A DNA stretch of 64,000 nucleotides. It comes from Salinispora tropica CNB-440. Its GTDB lineage: Bacteria; Actinomycetota; Actinomycetes; Mycobacteriales; Micromonosporaceae. Below, in pieces: positions 37,102 to 45,889 of the stretch. The translations under genes were made by a program, and so were the position numbers. The stretch's first letter is position 1. Each line of letters begins with the position of its first letter. The notes under the pieces are model-generated. The model saw nothing but the letters and a program-made list of their open reading frames with translations. It ran no database searches and had not been told where the DNA came from. The stretch covers positions 3,228,144 to 3,292,143 of the forward strand of contig NC_009380.1 in NCBI RefSeq assembly GCF_000016425.1. The letters run 5' to 3'.

Positions 37102-38079
37102 TCACGCCGTCACGGCGACCGGCATGTCGAGAGTCTGTGGGCCCATCCGGAAGCCGGGATCGATCTGGGAGGTAAGGTCGACTCCCACCCGCGCGTTGGC
37201 CCATGCTGCCGCATTGCGCCGGTGGAACTCGTACGCCCACCGAGTGAAGGCCTCCCAGTCCTGGACGGTGCCGTCGACGGCCTCGCTCAACTGTCCGAGC
37301 ACGGCCCGGTTTGCGGCTTCCAGCTCGTCGAGCGGCCCCACCGTGCCGCGTTCGGCTCGTCGCACGTACGCCGAACGGCTCACCCAGGTGAGCAGATCCT
37401 CCCCGACGTGCTCCCGGAGGAAGTCGACGTCGGTGGCGTCCTCGACCTTGTTACCGATGACGGACAACGTGACTCCGTAGTCGCGGGCGTAGCCGGCGTA
37501 CTGACGGTAGACGCCGACGCTACGCACGGTCGGCTCGCAGATCAGGAAGGTACGGTCGAAGCGGGTGAACAGCCCCGAGGCGAACGAGTCGGCGCCAGCG
37601 GTCATGTCCACCACCACGTACTCTCCACGCCCGTCGACCGTGTGGTTGAGCAGCAGCTCGACCGCGCCGACCTTGGAGTGGTAGCAGGCGACCCCGAGGT
37701 CCTCGGCGGTAAACTCGCCGGTCACCGCCAGCCGTACGCCACTGACCGTCCGGACGCACGCGGCATAGATCGGGTTGTCCTCTGTGACCCGCAGCAGGCG
37801 CGAACCGGTTCCGGGCGGGGTGGTCTTCACCATCTCGGCGGCGGACCCGATGCGGGGATTGTCGCCCCGGAGGTAGTCCTTGATCTCGGGTAGGTGCTCG
37901 CCGAGCGGAGTGATCGCCACAGCGGCACCCTCCGGCCCACCGAGGGCCGCTGCGAGGTGCTGGTTGATGTCGGCGTCGATGGTCAGCACCGGCCGCCCCA
38001 GCGCGGCGAGGTGACGGGTGAACAGCGCGGCCAGCGTGGTCTTTCCGCTGCCACCCTTACCGACGAACGCGACCTTCAC
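37102..38079 (-). CDS. ParA/MinD-superfamily ATPase, CooC-like
   Basis: 325 residues. The deviant Walker A GKGGSGKTTLAALF starts at residue 7, switch region DADINQHLAAAL, and VVVDMTAGADSFASG form the MinD/CooC-type nucleotide site. CooC-like ATPases load metals (Ni into CO dehydrogenase) or regulate them; here the gene lies at the left end of a zinc-starvation region and has a Zur-box-like site 23 bases upstream. It may help allocate a metal or insert a cofactor. Single gene, minus strand. Function in zinc handling is inference. Confidence 0.78.
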   Translation of the reverse strand: MKVAFVGKGGSGKTTLAALFTRHLAALGRPVLTIDADINQHLAAALGGPEGAAVAITPLGEHLPEIKDYLRGDNPRIGSAAEMVKTTPPGTGSRLLRVTEDNPIYAACVRTVSGVRLAVTGEFTAEDLGVACYHSKVGAVELLLNHTVDGRGEYVVVDMTAGADSFASGLFTRFDRTFLICEPTVRSVGVYRQYAGYARDYGVTLSVIGNKVEDATDVDFLREHVGEDLLTWVSRSAYVRRAERGTVGPLDELEAANRAVLGQLSEAVDGTVQDWEAFTRWAYEFHRRNAAAWANARVGVDLTSQIDPGFRMGPQTLDMPVAVTA

Positions 38080-38101
38080 CGCACTACTCCAGCAGCACTA
38101 A

Positions 38102-38116
38102 CGGCAATCGTTTCCA
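38102..38116 (-). promoter_or_regulatory. Zur-box-like site before the CooC-like gene
   Basis: CGGCAATCGTTTCCA on the plus strand matches 12 of 15 bases of the clear site at 42958 (TGACAATCGTTTTCA). It lies 23 bases upstream of the ATPase start. Confidence 0.6.
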
Positions 38117-38212
38117 TATTCGACACTTTAGCGGGTGGTGCGGCCCTCCGGACGGCAACCCACCGTCATGTCACCGGTCCGTGTGCCGACGCCCACGGCG
38201 AGGGGGTGCCGC

Positions 38213-39280
38213 TCACACCGGGGTATCGCTTCGATGGTCCTCGACAGTGCGGTCGAGCACGTCCGCTGCGATACGGTGGATTGTGCCGAGCGTACGGTCG
38301 CGTCCGCCGGCGCCCTCCACCATCAGCAGCAGGTGCCGCACGCCGGGCAACGCGGCGGCCTGGTCCAGCGCCTCCTTGCAGCGGCGCGGTGAGCCGACGG
38401 GGTGGATGGTGATGAGGCGTTCCACGTACGCGTCAAGATCCCGATGGCCCGCGGGGGCGCTGTCGAGGCGGACGTACTCACGGGTGCCGGCGAGCAGCGC
38501 CGGGAGCGCGGCACGGATGTCGTCCGCTGCCTGCGCGTCGCTGTCCCCGACGTGCGCCAGATGGGCGCTGGCGTGGCCGACGCGGCTCCCGTCGTGACCG
38601 TGAGCGGCGGCGACCCGGGCGTAGCGGTCCAGCAGGTCCGCCTTCTCGGCGAGATCGGCGTGCATCCCGAGCAGCAGCGGCATACCGTGCCGCGCGGCGA
38701 GCTCCACCGTCGGTAGCGAGGTCGCCGCGACCCACACCGGGATCCGCCGCGCCGGCCGCGGTACCACCGGCACCGCCCGGAAGGGGAATCGCTCGTTGCC
38801 GGCCACGGTCGGTGCGCCGGACAGCCACCGGTCCAGCAGCTCCAGGGCATCCGGGAAACCGTTGTGGAAGCGGTCCAGGCCGGTGCCGAACACCTCCAGG
38901 TCCACCCAGGGGCCGCCCCGGCCGACACCGAGACGGAACCGGCCGCCGGACAACTCGTCGAGCAGCACAGCTTCCTCACCGAGGGCGACGGGGTGGCGGT
39001 TGGACAGGGTGCAGGCGGCGGTGCCGACCGACATGCGCCGGGTGGCGCCGAGCAGATGCGCGGCGAAGGTGAGCGCTGAGGGACACACGCCGTAGGAAAT
39101 GAAGTGATGCTCGGCGATCCAGACCCCGGCGTACCCGGCGGCCTCCGCGGCGCGGCCGTACTGCTGGGCGTCGGCGAGAGCCGTGGCGTGGCTGGCGTCC
39201 GGGCGGCGCCCAGCGAGCAGGAACAGGTGGACATCCACGTCGCAGCCTACTCGCCGGGCGGCGGCCAGATCAGCAGTCAC
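38213..39280 (-). CDS. LLM-class flavin-dependent oxidoreductase
   Basis: 355 residues, luciferase-like TIM barrel. VHLFLLAGRRPD, WIAEHHFISYG, RRMSVGTAACTLSNRHP, and GGRFRLGVGRGGPW are diagnostic of the class that uses FMN or F420. The GTG at 39280 overlaps the end of the preceding gene by 11 bases, so the two are coupled. It sits inside the zinc-starvation block. It might belong to a metallophore or stress pathway; the substrate is unknown. Confidence 0.85.
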   Translation of the reverse strand: MTADLAAARRVGCDVDVHLFLLAGRRPDASHATALADAQQYGRAAEAAGYAGVWIAEHHFISYGVCPSALTFAAHLLGATRRMSVGTAACTLSNRHPVALGEEAVLLDELSGGRFRLGVGRGGPWVDLEVFGTGLDRFHNGFPDALELLDRWLSGAPTVAGNERFPFRAVPVVPRPARRIPVWVAATSLPTVELAARHGMPLLLGMHADLAEKADLLDRYARVAAAHGHDGSRVGHASAHLAHVGDSDAQAADDIRAALPALLAGTREYVRLDSAPAGHRDLDAYVERLITIHPVGSPRRCKEALDQAAALPGVRHLLLMVEGAGGRDRTLGTIHRIAADVLDRTVEDHRSDTPV

Positions 39281-39662
39281 GCAGCTCGGGTGACTGGTTG
39301 AGCAGTTGGCCGCGAGTGGAGACGAAGCGGCGGTGGGTGTCGGAGTCGACAGCGGACAGGCGGAACGCGGCGATGCGGTGGCAGTTCTGGAAGGCGAGTT
39401 TGACGCCGAAGTGGCGCTCCAGACTGGACCGGATGGCGTCGCTGGCCAGGGCCCGCAGGAGTTGGCCACGTTCGGACTCACTCGGCGGCGGGACGACGTT
39501 GTCGGCGAACTCGGCGTCGGACGACTGGAGCTCCGCCACCACCCGGCTGATGGTCTGCCAGGCGTACGGCAGTGAGTCCCGGACACAGGTCACGAACGCC
39601 TCGTCGTCGACCGGCCCCGATTCGGCCGCCTGTAACAGGTCCGATGGCACGGTAAGAGACAT
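39270..39662 (-). CDS. hypothetical protein coupled to the LLM oxidoreductase
   Basis: 130 residues, soluble, largely helical. PYAWQTISRVVAEL and RHFGVKLAFQNCHRIAAF are the most distinctive stretches; I do not recognise a family. The ATG follows GAGGAGG. It overlaps the monooxygenase gene by 11 bases, which implies a joint role. The divergent intergenic region to the permease contains a weak Zur-like half site. Confidence 0.7.
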   Translation of the reverse strand: MSLTVPSDLLQAAESGPVDDEAFVTCVRDSLPYAWQTISRVVAELQSSDAEFADNVVPPPSESERGQLLRALASDAIRSSLERHFGVKLAFQNCHRIAAFRLSAVDSDTHRRFVSTRGQLLNQSPELRDC

Positions 39663-39673
39663 GCTCCTCCTCA

Positions 39674-39688
39674 CACGATAACGATCAC
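39674..39688. promoter_or_regulatory. weak Zur-like half site
   Basis: The stretch around CGATAACGATCACTG shares the GATAACGAT half with Zur boxes but only about 8 of 15 positions overall. It lies in the divergent region between the hypothetical gene and the permease. Low confidence. Confidence 0.3.
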
Positions 39689-39894
39689 TGTTGTCGTACG
39701 CGTTGCGCCACGAGCACACCATGCACCGTACGTGGCGTCAATGGCACCGATCGTGCCTCCGCCCGGACAGCGAATCCCCCTGCGAGCGGCCCGCTTCTAT
39801 ACACTCATCCGCACCGGCGGCAAGGGGGGACTCGCCTACCGTCATCGCCTGCTGGGCACTCGTCCGCGCTGGACAGACAGAAGGTGGAGGCGTT

Positions 39895-40953
39895 GTGAGC
39901 GCACCCGAACGCATCGCGCCGGCACAGGAGGATCCGCCGGGTGAGGCCTCGGCCAGCAGCAGCCCGCCGCAGGTCCGGGGCGCTGCCGTGCGGGCACTGA
40001 TCGCCGAGCGCGTCAGCTCCGTCGAAGTGCTCGCCGCGCTGCTGATCCTTCTGATCATCCTGCGGGACCCGCTCGCCGGCCTGCTGTCCGCGCCGTCCCT
40101 GGCGACCTGGACCACGGTGTTCGTCTCGGTGATGGTGCAGGCGGTCCCGTTCCTCGTGTTCGGCGTGCTGCTGTCCGCCGTGATCGCAGTCTTCGTGCCC
40201 CGGTCCTTCTGGGCACGCGCGCTGCCGAAGCACCCCGCGCTCGCCGTGCCGGTGGCCAGCGCTGCCGGGGTCGTCCTGCCCGGATGCGAGTGTGGCGCGG
40301 TGCCGATCGCCGGGTCCCTGATCCGCCGTGACGTCACCCCCGCCGCGGCGCTGGCGTTCCTGCTCGCCGCGCCGGCGATCAACCCGATCGTGCTCGTCGC
40401 CACCGCGGTCGCCTTCCCCAACAATCCCGAGATGGTCCCGGCCCGAGCCCTCGCGAGCCTGGTCGTCGCCATGGTGATGGGGTGGCTGTGGCTGCGGCTC
40501 GGACGCACCGAATGGATCCGGCTACCGCACCGGCCCGAGCTCGACGGCCTTCGGCGGGGCGAGGCGTTCTGGGCCGCGGTCCGGCACGACGTGGTGCACG
40601 CCGGCGGCTTCCTCGTCATCGGCGCAATAGCCGCCGCCAGCATCAACGTCCTGGTGCCGGAGCGGTGGCTGCAGACCCTAGCCGACCAGCCGGTGCTCTC
40701 CGTCCTGGCGCTGGCCGCCCTCGCCGTCCTGCTGTCCATCTGCTCGGAGGCGGACGCGTTCGTCGCCGCCTCGCTCTCGCAGTTCTCTCTCACCTCCCGG
40801 CTCGTCTTCCTCGTGGTGGGTCCCATGGTCGACCTCAAGCTCATCTCCATGCAGGCCGGGGTCTTCGGCCGCCGCTTCGCCGCCCGCTTCGCCCCCGCCA
40901 CGTTCGCGGTCGCGGTCGCCGCCGCCGTCGTCACCGGGGCGGTGCTGCTGTGA
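39895..40953 (+). CDS. DUF318/UPF0718 permease
   Basis: 352 residues, about eight to ten transmembrane helices. The hallmark GCECGAVPIAGSLIRR followed by AAPAINPIVLVAT is that of the UPF0718 (YraQ-like) permease family. In actinobacteria this gene often pairs with a TIGR03943 gene, as here, in zinc-responsive loci. The GTG follows AAGGTGGAGG. The stop overlaps the next start as GTGA. Role in metal transport or export is inferred from context. Confidence 0.85.
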   Translation: MSAPERIAPAQEDPPGEASASSSPPQVRGAAVRALIAERVSSVEVLAALLILLIILRDPLAGLLSAPSLATWTTVFVSVMVQAVPFLVFGVLLSAVIAVFVPRSFWARALPKHPALAVPVASAAGVVLPGCECGAVPIAGSLIRRDVTPAAALAFLLAAPAINPIVLVATAVAFPNNPEMVPARALASLVVAMVMGWLWLRLGRTEWIRLPHRPELDGLRRGEAFWAAVRHDVVHAGGFLVIGAIAAASINVLVPERWLQTLADQPVLSVLALAALAVLLSICSEADAFVAASLSQFSLTSRLVFLVVGPMVDLKLISMQAGVFGRRFAARFAPATFAVAVAAAVVTGAVLL

Positions 40954-41723
40954 ACCGACAAGCCCAGGCCTGCATCATGATTCTCCTCGGCGGCGCGGTC
41001 CTGCGCGCCAGCCTCACCGACCTGTACCTGCGCTACGTCAAGGAGGGGCTTCGGCCGTTCCTCATCGGCGCGAGCCTACTGTTGATCGTCACCGGTGTCA
41101 TGACTCTCTGGTACGAACTGCGACCCGCTGCCGGGAACGAGCGGGGGGCAGCGCCGCCGGTCTCCCCGAAGAGCGGAGAGAGCACGCGCACGGCCGCCGC
41201 ACACGGGCACGACGACCACGGGCATCACGAGCCGCGCGTCGCCTGGTTGCTCCTGCTGCCCGTCCTGGGGCTTCTCCTGGTCGCCCCGCCCGCCCTCGGC
41301 TCGTACGCCGCCGCCCAGACCGGGACCGCGCTCACAGCTGATCAGGACTACGAATACCCTCCGCTGCCCGCCGGTGACCCGGTGCAGACCTCGGTCCTCG
41401 ACTACGCCGCCCGGGCTCTGTTCGACAGAGGCCGGTCGCTCGATGGCCGCCGCGTCCAACTGACCGGCTTCATCGTTTCCGGTCCCGGCGGCAAGCCGAT
41501 CCTCGCTCGAATGATCATGTCATGCTGCGCCGGGGACGGCCGACCGGTCAAGGTCGGCATGACGGGCGACGCACCCGCCGGTCTGGCCGCCGACACCTGG
41601 ATCGAGGTCACCGGCCGCTACACCGACCGTCTCGGCCGCGACCCGGTCAACGAGGTGGAGATCCCGTACATCCAGGTCGAGTCGTGGCGACAGGTGCAGC
41701 AGCCCACCAATCCCTATGGATGA
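40950..41723 (+). CDS. TIGR03943 family membrane protein
   Basis: 257 residues. Two N-terminal transmembrane helices, a His-rich loop (HGHDDHGHHE) likely to bind zinc, a third helix, then a soluble C-terminal part with the conserved MSCCAGDGRPVKV stretch. That architecture fits TIGR03943 (DUF1980-type) proteins that accompany UPF0718 permeases. It is translationally coupled to the permease. A 11-base stem hairpin follows. Confidence 0.85.
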   Translation: MNRQAQACIMILLGGAVLRASLTDLYLRYVKEGLRPFLIGASLLLIVTGVMTLWYELRPAAGNERGAAPPVSPKSGESTRTAAAHGHDDHGHHEPRVAWLLLLPVLGLLLVAPPALGSYAAAQTGTALTADQDYEYPPLPAGDPVQTSVLDYAARALFDRGRSLDGRRVQLTGFIVSGPGGKPILARMIMSCCAGDGRPVKVGMTGDAPAGLAADTWIEVTGRYTDRLGRDPVNEVEIPYIQVESWRQVQQPTNPYG

Positions 41724-41771
41724 CCGGCCGGCGCACGGCCCGGGGTGGGCGGTGGGTCGCGCGCCGGCCGG
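41724..41771 (+). terminator. hairpin after the TIGR03943 gene
   Basis: Stem CCGGCCGGCGC at 41724-41734 with its exact complement at 41761-41771, 26-base loop. Likely transcription end for the permease operon. Confidence 0.5.
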
Positions 41772-41842
41772 GTCCGCCGCTTGCAGGCACCCCCCCTACC
41801 TCGGCGGACGTCTGTGTTCAGCTGCTGCTACGGAAGGCGATG

Positions 41843-42075
41843 TCAGGGACGGACGTCGAAGGTCCAGGTCTTGGCGCCGGAGGTGACGGCGGCGCCGGTG
41901 CGGGCGAGCGTGGCGGTGACGTCAACGGTGACGGAGAGCGGGCGACGCCGGCTCGATCGCCGAAACGTGGACCGGGTACGTCGCCTCGGCGCGCACCGTC
42001 GCACCCGAGCGCAGAGCGGCCGAGCCGGTCAGGGTGAGCCGGTAGTGGGTGGCTCGGGCCGGACCGGTACGGGCA
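41843..42075 (-). pseudogene. fragment of a beta-sandwich-type protein, frameshifted
   Basis: A minus-strand frame encodes RATHYRLTLTGSAALRSGA and then, after a one-base shift, VTVDVTATLARTGAAVTSGA up to a stop. The alternating hydrophobic Thr/Val-rich pattern is that of an immunoglobulin-like domain. No start is present. It looks like the tail of a lost secreted or surface protein. Confidence 0.4.
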
Positions 42076-42079
42076 ACCG

Positions 42080-42385
42080 TTACCAGGACGCCTTGCGGAT
42101 GCCGGGCAACTCGCCGCGCAATGCCATCTCCCGGAACCGCACCCGCGACAACCCGAAACGGGTCAGCACACCGCGCGGACGACCGTCGATCACGTCCCGG
42201 TTGCGCAGCCGAACCGGGCTCGAATCGCGGGGCAGGCGGGCCAGCTGACGCACGGCGTCAGCGCGTACGTCCGGGTCGGTGTCCGGGTGGGCGATCAGCC
42301 GCTTCAGCTCCGCCCGGCGGTCGGCATGCCGGGCGACCAGTTCCTCCCGGCGGGCCTGCCGATTACTCAAGCTCCTGCGGGCCAT
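42080..42385 (-). CDS. rpsN: 30S ribosomal protein S14, zinc-free paralog
   Basis: 101 residues. [16 protein letters not shown] and the C-terminal [20 protein letters not shown] are S14. The CxxC pairs of the zinc-binding form are absent. In zinc starvation it replaces the zinc-containing protein, freeing zinc. Last gene of the rpmB-rpmG-rpsN operon, starting one base after the L33 stop. Confidence 0.93.
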   Translation of the reverse strand: MARRSLSNRQARREELVARHADRRAELKRLIAHPDTDPDVRADAVRQLARLPRDSSPVRLRNRDVIDGRPRGVLTRFGLSRVRFREMALRGELPGIRKASW

Positions 42386-42386
42386 G

Positions 42387-42554
42387 TCAGCGCGCCTCGC
42401 GGAACTCGACGTGCTGGCGGACGATCGGGTCGTACTTGCGCAGCACCAGCCGGTCCGGGTCGTTGCGGCGGTTCTTGCGGGTGACGTACGTGTAGCCGGT
42501 GCCGGCGGTGCTGCGCAGCCGCACGATCGGACGGACATCGGTCTGGCGGGCCAT
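42387..42554 (-). CDS. rpmG: 50S ribosomal protein L33, zinc-free paralog
   Basis: 55 residues: [20 protein letters not shown] is the L33 core. The Cys residues of the zinc form are replaced. Its ATG overlaps the L28 stop as TGATG. Member of the Zur-controlled operon. Confidence 0.92.
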   Translation of the reverse strand: MARQTDVRPIVRLRSTAGTGYTYVTRKNRRNDPDRLVLRKYDPIVRQHVEFREAR

Positions 42555-42790
42555 CAGAGCTTCACTCCCTTGGCGCGCAGCTCGGCGACAACCTTCTCGA
42601 TGCCCTTGCGGTCCACGGTCTTGAGTGCCTTGGCAGTCAGGGTGAGGCTGACCCACCGCCGCTCCGACGGCAGCCAGTAGCGGTGGTTCTGCAGGTTCGG
42701 GTTCCAGCGGCGTCGGGTACGCCGGTGGGAGTGGGACACGGCGTTGCCAAAGCTCGGCTTCGCGCCGGTGACGTCACAACGTCGGGACAC
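42554..42790 (-). CDS. rpmB: 50S ribosomal protein L28, zinc-free paralog
   Basis: 78 residues from the GTG at 42790. [15 protein letters not shown] and [16 protein letters not shown] are L28. The zinc form has CDxCG; here it reads CDVTG, so the second Cys is missing. First gene of the operon. A Zur-box-like site lies about 35 bases upstream. Confidence 0.93.
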   Translation of the reverse strand: MSRRCDVTGAKPSFGNAVSHSHRRTRRRWNPNLQNHRYWLPSERRWVSLTLTAKALKTVDRKGIEKVVAELRAKGVKL

Positions 42791-42823
42791 AGTGCTCGCT
42801 CCTCGGTGAGACTCATACGGTAA

Positions 42824-42838
42824 CGACAACGGTTTTCA
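42824..42838 (-). promoter_or_regulatory. Zur-box-like site before rpmB
   Basis: CGACAACGGTTTTCA on the plus strand, matching 12 of 15 bases of the site at 42958. Placement suits repression of the zinc-free ribosomal protein operon by Zur when zinc is abundant. Confidence 0.75.
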
Positions 42839-42957
42839 GTTTTACATCAGTCGTCGGTGACATCCAACCCGGGGCCGTCGACGATCTCCACGCGGACAGG
42901 GTTCCAGGTGTGGGCGGTTGGACCGCGCTGGCTTCGGGGCCTATGGCATGATTAGAA

Positions 42958-42972
42958 TGACAATCGTTTTCA
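42958..42972 (+). promoter_or_regulatory. Zur box before the CobW-L31 operon
   Basis: TGACAATCGTTTTCA: an imperfect palindrome (TGA...TCA arms) matching the known actinobacterial Zur-box pattern well. It lies 21 bases before the CobW start. Confidence 0.8.
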
Positions 42973-42992
42973 GTTAAGTCGAGGGGAGTTCC

Positions 42993-44303
42993 ATGTCGTC
43001 GTCACCACAGGCCCCGACCCATACCGTGACAGCCGACGGCGCCGATATCCGCCCGTCGTTGACCGTGCTGTCCGGGTTCTGGCCGGCGGCGACGTTCGCC
43101 GCCGCCCGCGCGCTGCTCGCCGCGGACACCTCGCTGCTGCTGATACGGCACGACCTGGCCGGGATCCAGGACGGCGTCGTGCGGCGGGTGGTCCGCACCG
43201 GCACCGGTATCGTCGAGGACGAGCAGGTCGTACTGCGGCACGGCTGTATCTCCTGCACCCTACGCGAGGACGTGCTGCCCACCCTCGTTCGGCTCACCCG
43301 CACCCACCCCGGCCGGGACCTGGTGTTGATGCTGCCGGAGGCGGTGGAGCCGGAGGCGGTGGCCGCCGCCACCGCGCACTGCCTCGTCAACGGCGCCCCG
43401 ATCACCGACCTCATCCGGGTGGACTCCTACGTCACCGTCCTCGACGCCGAGCACCTGCTCGACGGCCTGGCCAGCACCGACGACCTCATCGCGCTCGGCA
43501 TCCAGGCCGCCGACGACGACGATCGCGCGCTCGCCGACGTCGTCGTCCGGCAGATCGAATACGCCGACACCCTGGTGCTGTGGGGGCAGTCCCGCGACGG
43601 CGAGTTCGACACCGGCCGGATGTCTGTCCTGCTACAGCGGATGGCGCCCTGGGCGACCCACCTACGGGTCGACGGCGACCTCGTCGACGCCGGCATGCTG
43701 ACCCGTCAGCTGCGCCACACCCACCGGCACCGGCCGGAGACCCCGGGGATACTCGCCCGTGGCCTGCAGGGCTACACCCTCGGCGCACACGAACCGGAGC
43801 CCGACTGCGGGGTCGTCTCCGCCGTCTTCCGCGCCCGGCGCCCGTTTCACCCGCAGCGCCTACACGACGTCCTCGAAGAGGTCAACGCCGAAGTCATCCG
43901 CTCCCGCGGTCACCTCTGGCTGGCCAGCCAAGCCGACACCGTCATCGCCTGGGAGTTCGCCGGCGGCGGCCTGGCAATGGGATCCCTCGGGCACTGGCTG
44001 GTCAGCCTGCCCGAGGACCGCTGGGACCACGTCGAAGACCAACGCCGGCTCGCCGCAGCCCTGGACTGGGACCCCTACTACGGCGACCGGCACCAGCACC
44101 TGGTCTTCATCGGCCTCGACATCGACCCCGTCGAGCTGCACCGCACCCTCGCCGGATGCCTGCTCACCGACGCCGAACTCGCCGACGGCGAGGACACCTG
44201 GCGCACCTACCCCGACCCGTTCGCCGGCTGCTTTCCCCTCTCCGTGGAGGAACTGGCCGACACCGACACCGACACCGACACCGAAGGAGCACGATCCGCA
44301 TGA
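42993..44303 (+). CDS. CobW-family protein with degenerate P-loop
   Basis: 436 residues. Overall CobW/COG0523 pattern: an N-terminal GTPase-like half, metal-site region [16 protein letters not shown], and a C-terminal CobW_C domain ([26 protein letters not shown]). The Walker A loop, normally GxxGxGKTT, reads [12 protein letters not shown] (residues 26-37), so nucleotide binding is doubtful. The CxCC metal motif is reduced to C-x-S-C. Related proteins act as zinc chaperones (ZagA/YeiR type). The tail holds four DT repeats. It starts the Zur-controlled operon. Confidence 0.85.
44257..44282 (+). repeat. short tandem repeat (GACACC)4
   Basis: Four or more hexamer units inside the CobW 3' end, encoding an acidic Asp-Thr tail. 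Copy number could vary by slippage without a frameshift because the unit is six bases. Confidence 0.7.
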
Positions 44304-44560
44304 AGCCCGGAATCCACCCCGAGTACCGGCCCGTCGTCTACCGTGACAAGGGCGCCGACTTCGCCTTCCTCACCCGCTCCACCTCCACCAGCGACCAGAC
44401 GATCGAGTGGACCGACGGCAACACCTACCCCGTTATCGACGTCCAGATCTCCTCGGCCAGCCACCCCTTCTGGACCGGCAAGCAGCGTCTGCTCGACACC
44501 GCCGGCCGGGTCGAGAAGTTCCGCCAGAAGTACGCCCGCCGCGGGCCCCAGAGCGGATGA
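44300..44560 (+). CDS. rpmE2: 50S ribosomal protein L31 type B (zinc-free)
   Basis: 86 residues. [16 protein letters not shown] and [16 protein letters not shown] are type B L31. The CxxC zinc motif of type A is missing. ATGA overlaps on both sides couple it to CobW and the methyltransferase. It replaces zinc L31 during starvation. Confidence 0.95.
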
Positions 44561-45426
44561 GCACCGACACACAAGTCGACTGGGCGGAGCTGGCGCCGCA
44601 GCTGGTCGACGCCGCCCGGCAGGACCGGGCCTGGTACCTGACGCTCGCCCGCGAGCTGGTCGCCCCCGGCGACCGGCTCGCGGTCGACATCGGCTGCGGC
44701 GCTGCCGGAATGTCCCTCGCCATCGCCCGGATGATGGCCTGCGGCCGGGTGGTCGCCGTGGACGCGCACCCGGCCGTCCTCGACGCCGCCCGCGACCATA
44801 CCCGAGCCGAATGGTCGGACCCCCGAGTACGCATCGAGCCGCTGCGCGCCGCCATCCCCGCCGAGACAGCCGCACTGCGGGAGGCGCTCGGCGCTCCGGC
44901 TGACCTGATCTGGGCTTCCGCCGCGGTGCACCACGCCGGCGACCAGCAGCCGGCGGTCACCGCCCTGGCCGGACTGCTCGCCCCCGGCGGACGGCTGGCC
45001 CTCGCCGAGGGCGGCCTACCGGAGCATCATTTGCCCTGGGATGTCGGCCTGGGCGAACCCGGTCTGGAGGTCCGGCTGCACGCCGCCCAGGACCGCTGGT
45101 TCACCCGGATGCGGGCACAGCTTCCCGGCAGCCGGCGGATGCCCTACGGGTGGACCGAAGCCCTACAGCGGGCCGGTCTGTCGCGGGTGACCACCCGCAC
45201 CACCCTTGACGAGCAGCCACCGCCGCTGCCCGACGGCACCCGTCGGGCCGTCGTGGAAGCCCTCGCCGAACGGGTCGGCCGGCTGCGGCCCACCGGCCTG
45301 CTCACCACCGCCGACCTCGACGCCTGGGACCGTCTCCTCGACCCGGCCGACGAGAAGTGGCTCGGTCACCGCGGCGACCTGTTCCGGCTCTCCGCCCGCA
45401 GTGTCCACCTCGGCGTACATCCCTGA
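44557..45426 (+). CDS. class I SAM-dependent methyltransferase
   Basis: 289 residues. [20 protein letters not shown] is the SAM loop, followed by [14 protein letters not shown] and [11 protein letters not shown]. The ATG overlaps the L31 stop. It recurs in zinc-stress operons of actinobacteria as far as I recall, but its substrate is unknown; ribosomal RNA or protein, or a metallophore, are possible. Confidence 0.85.
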
Positions 45427-45432
45427 CCGCCG

Positions 45433-45855
45433 ATGACCACGCCCTTCGTTCCGGACGCACAGCTTCGGGTCGCGGGCCTCACGCCCACCGCGCAGCGCCG
45501 CGCCGTCCTTGCGCTGCTGGTCGGGCGCTCTCGCCCGCTCACCGCTCAGGAGGTGTACGCCGAGCTCACCAGCACCGTGCGACACATCGGTCTGACCACC
45601 GTCTATCGGGCACTGCACAGCCTCGCCGACGCCGGGCTGCTGCACACCTTCGACATCGACGGCCAACGCGCCTACCGCCACTGCGGCACCGCACCACACC
45701 AGCACCTCATCTGCATCCGCTGCGAGACGGTGACCGAGTGCCCGCCTGAGATCGTGACGAACTGGCTCACTGAACTGCATGAGCACACCGGTTTCACCCC
45801 GTTTCCCGAACGGCTCGACCTCCGGGGCGTCTGCGCGAACTGCGCCAGCACGTGA
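45433..45855 (+). CDS. zur: Fur-family regulator, probably Zur
   Basis: 140 residues. Winged helix (LTAQEVYAEL and GLTTVYRALHSLADAGL), then a metal domain with H-x-H-type residues (APHQHLICIRC) and a C-terminal CANC. The two CxxC motifs hold the structural zinc of Fur-family proteins. It is the last gene of the Zur-controlled operon, six bases after the methyltransferase, which supports Zur rather than Fur. It would bind the boxes at 42824 and 42958 when zinc is plentiful. Confidence 0.88.
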   Translation: MTTPFVPDAQLRVAGLTPTAQRRAVLALLVGRSRPLTAQEVYAELTSTVRHIGLTTVYRALHSLADAGLLHTFDIDGQRAYRHCGTAPHQHLICIRCETVTECPPEIVTNWLTELHEHTGFTPFPERLDLRGVCANCAST

Positions 45856-45889
45856 CGGCGGCCTCGCGGATCAGGATCGGAGTAGGGCG

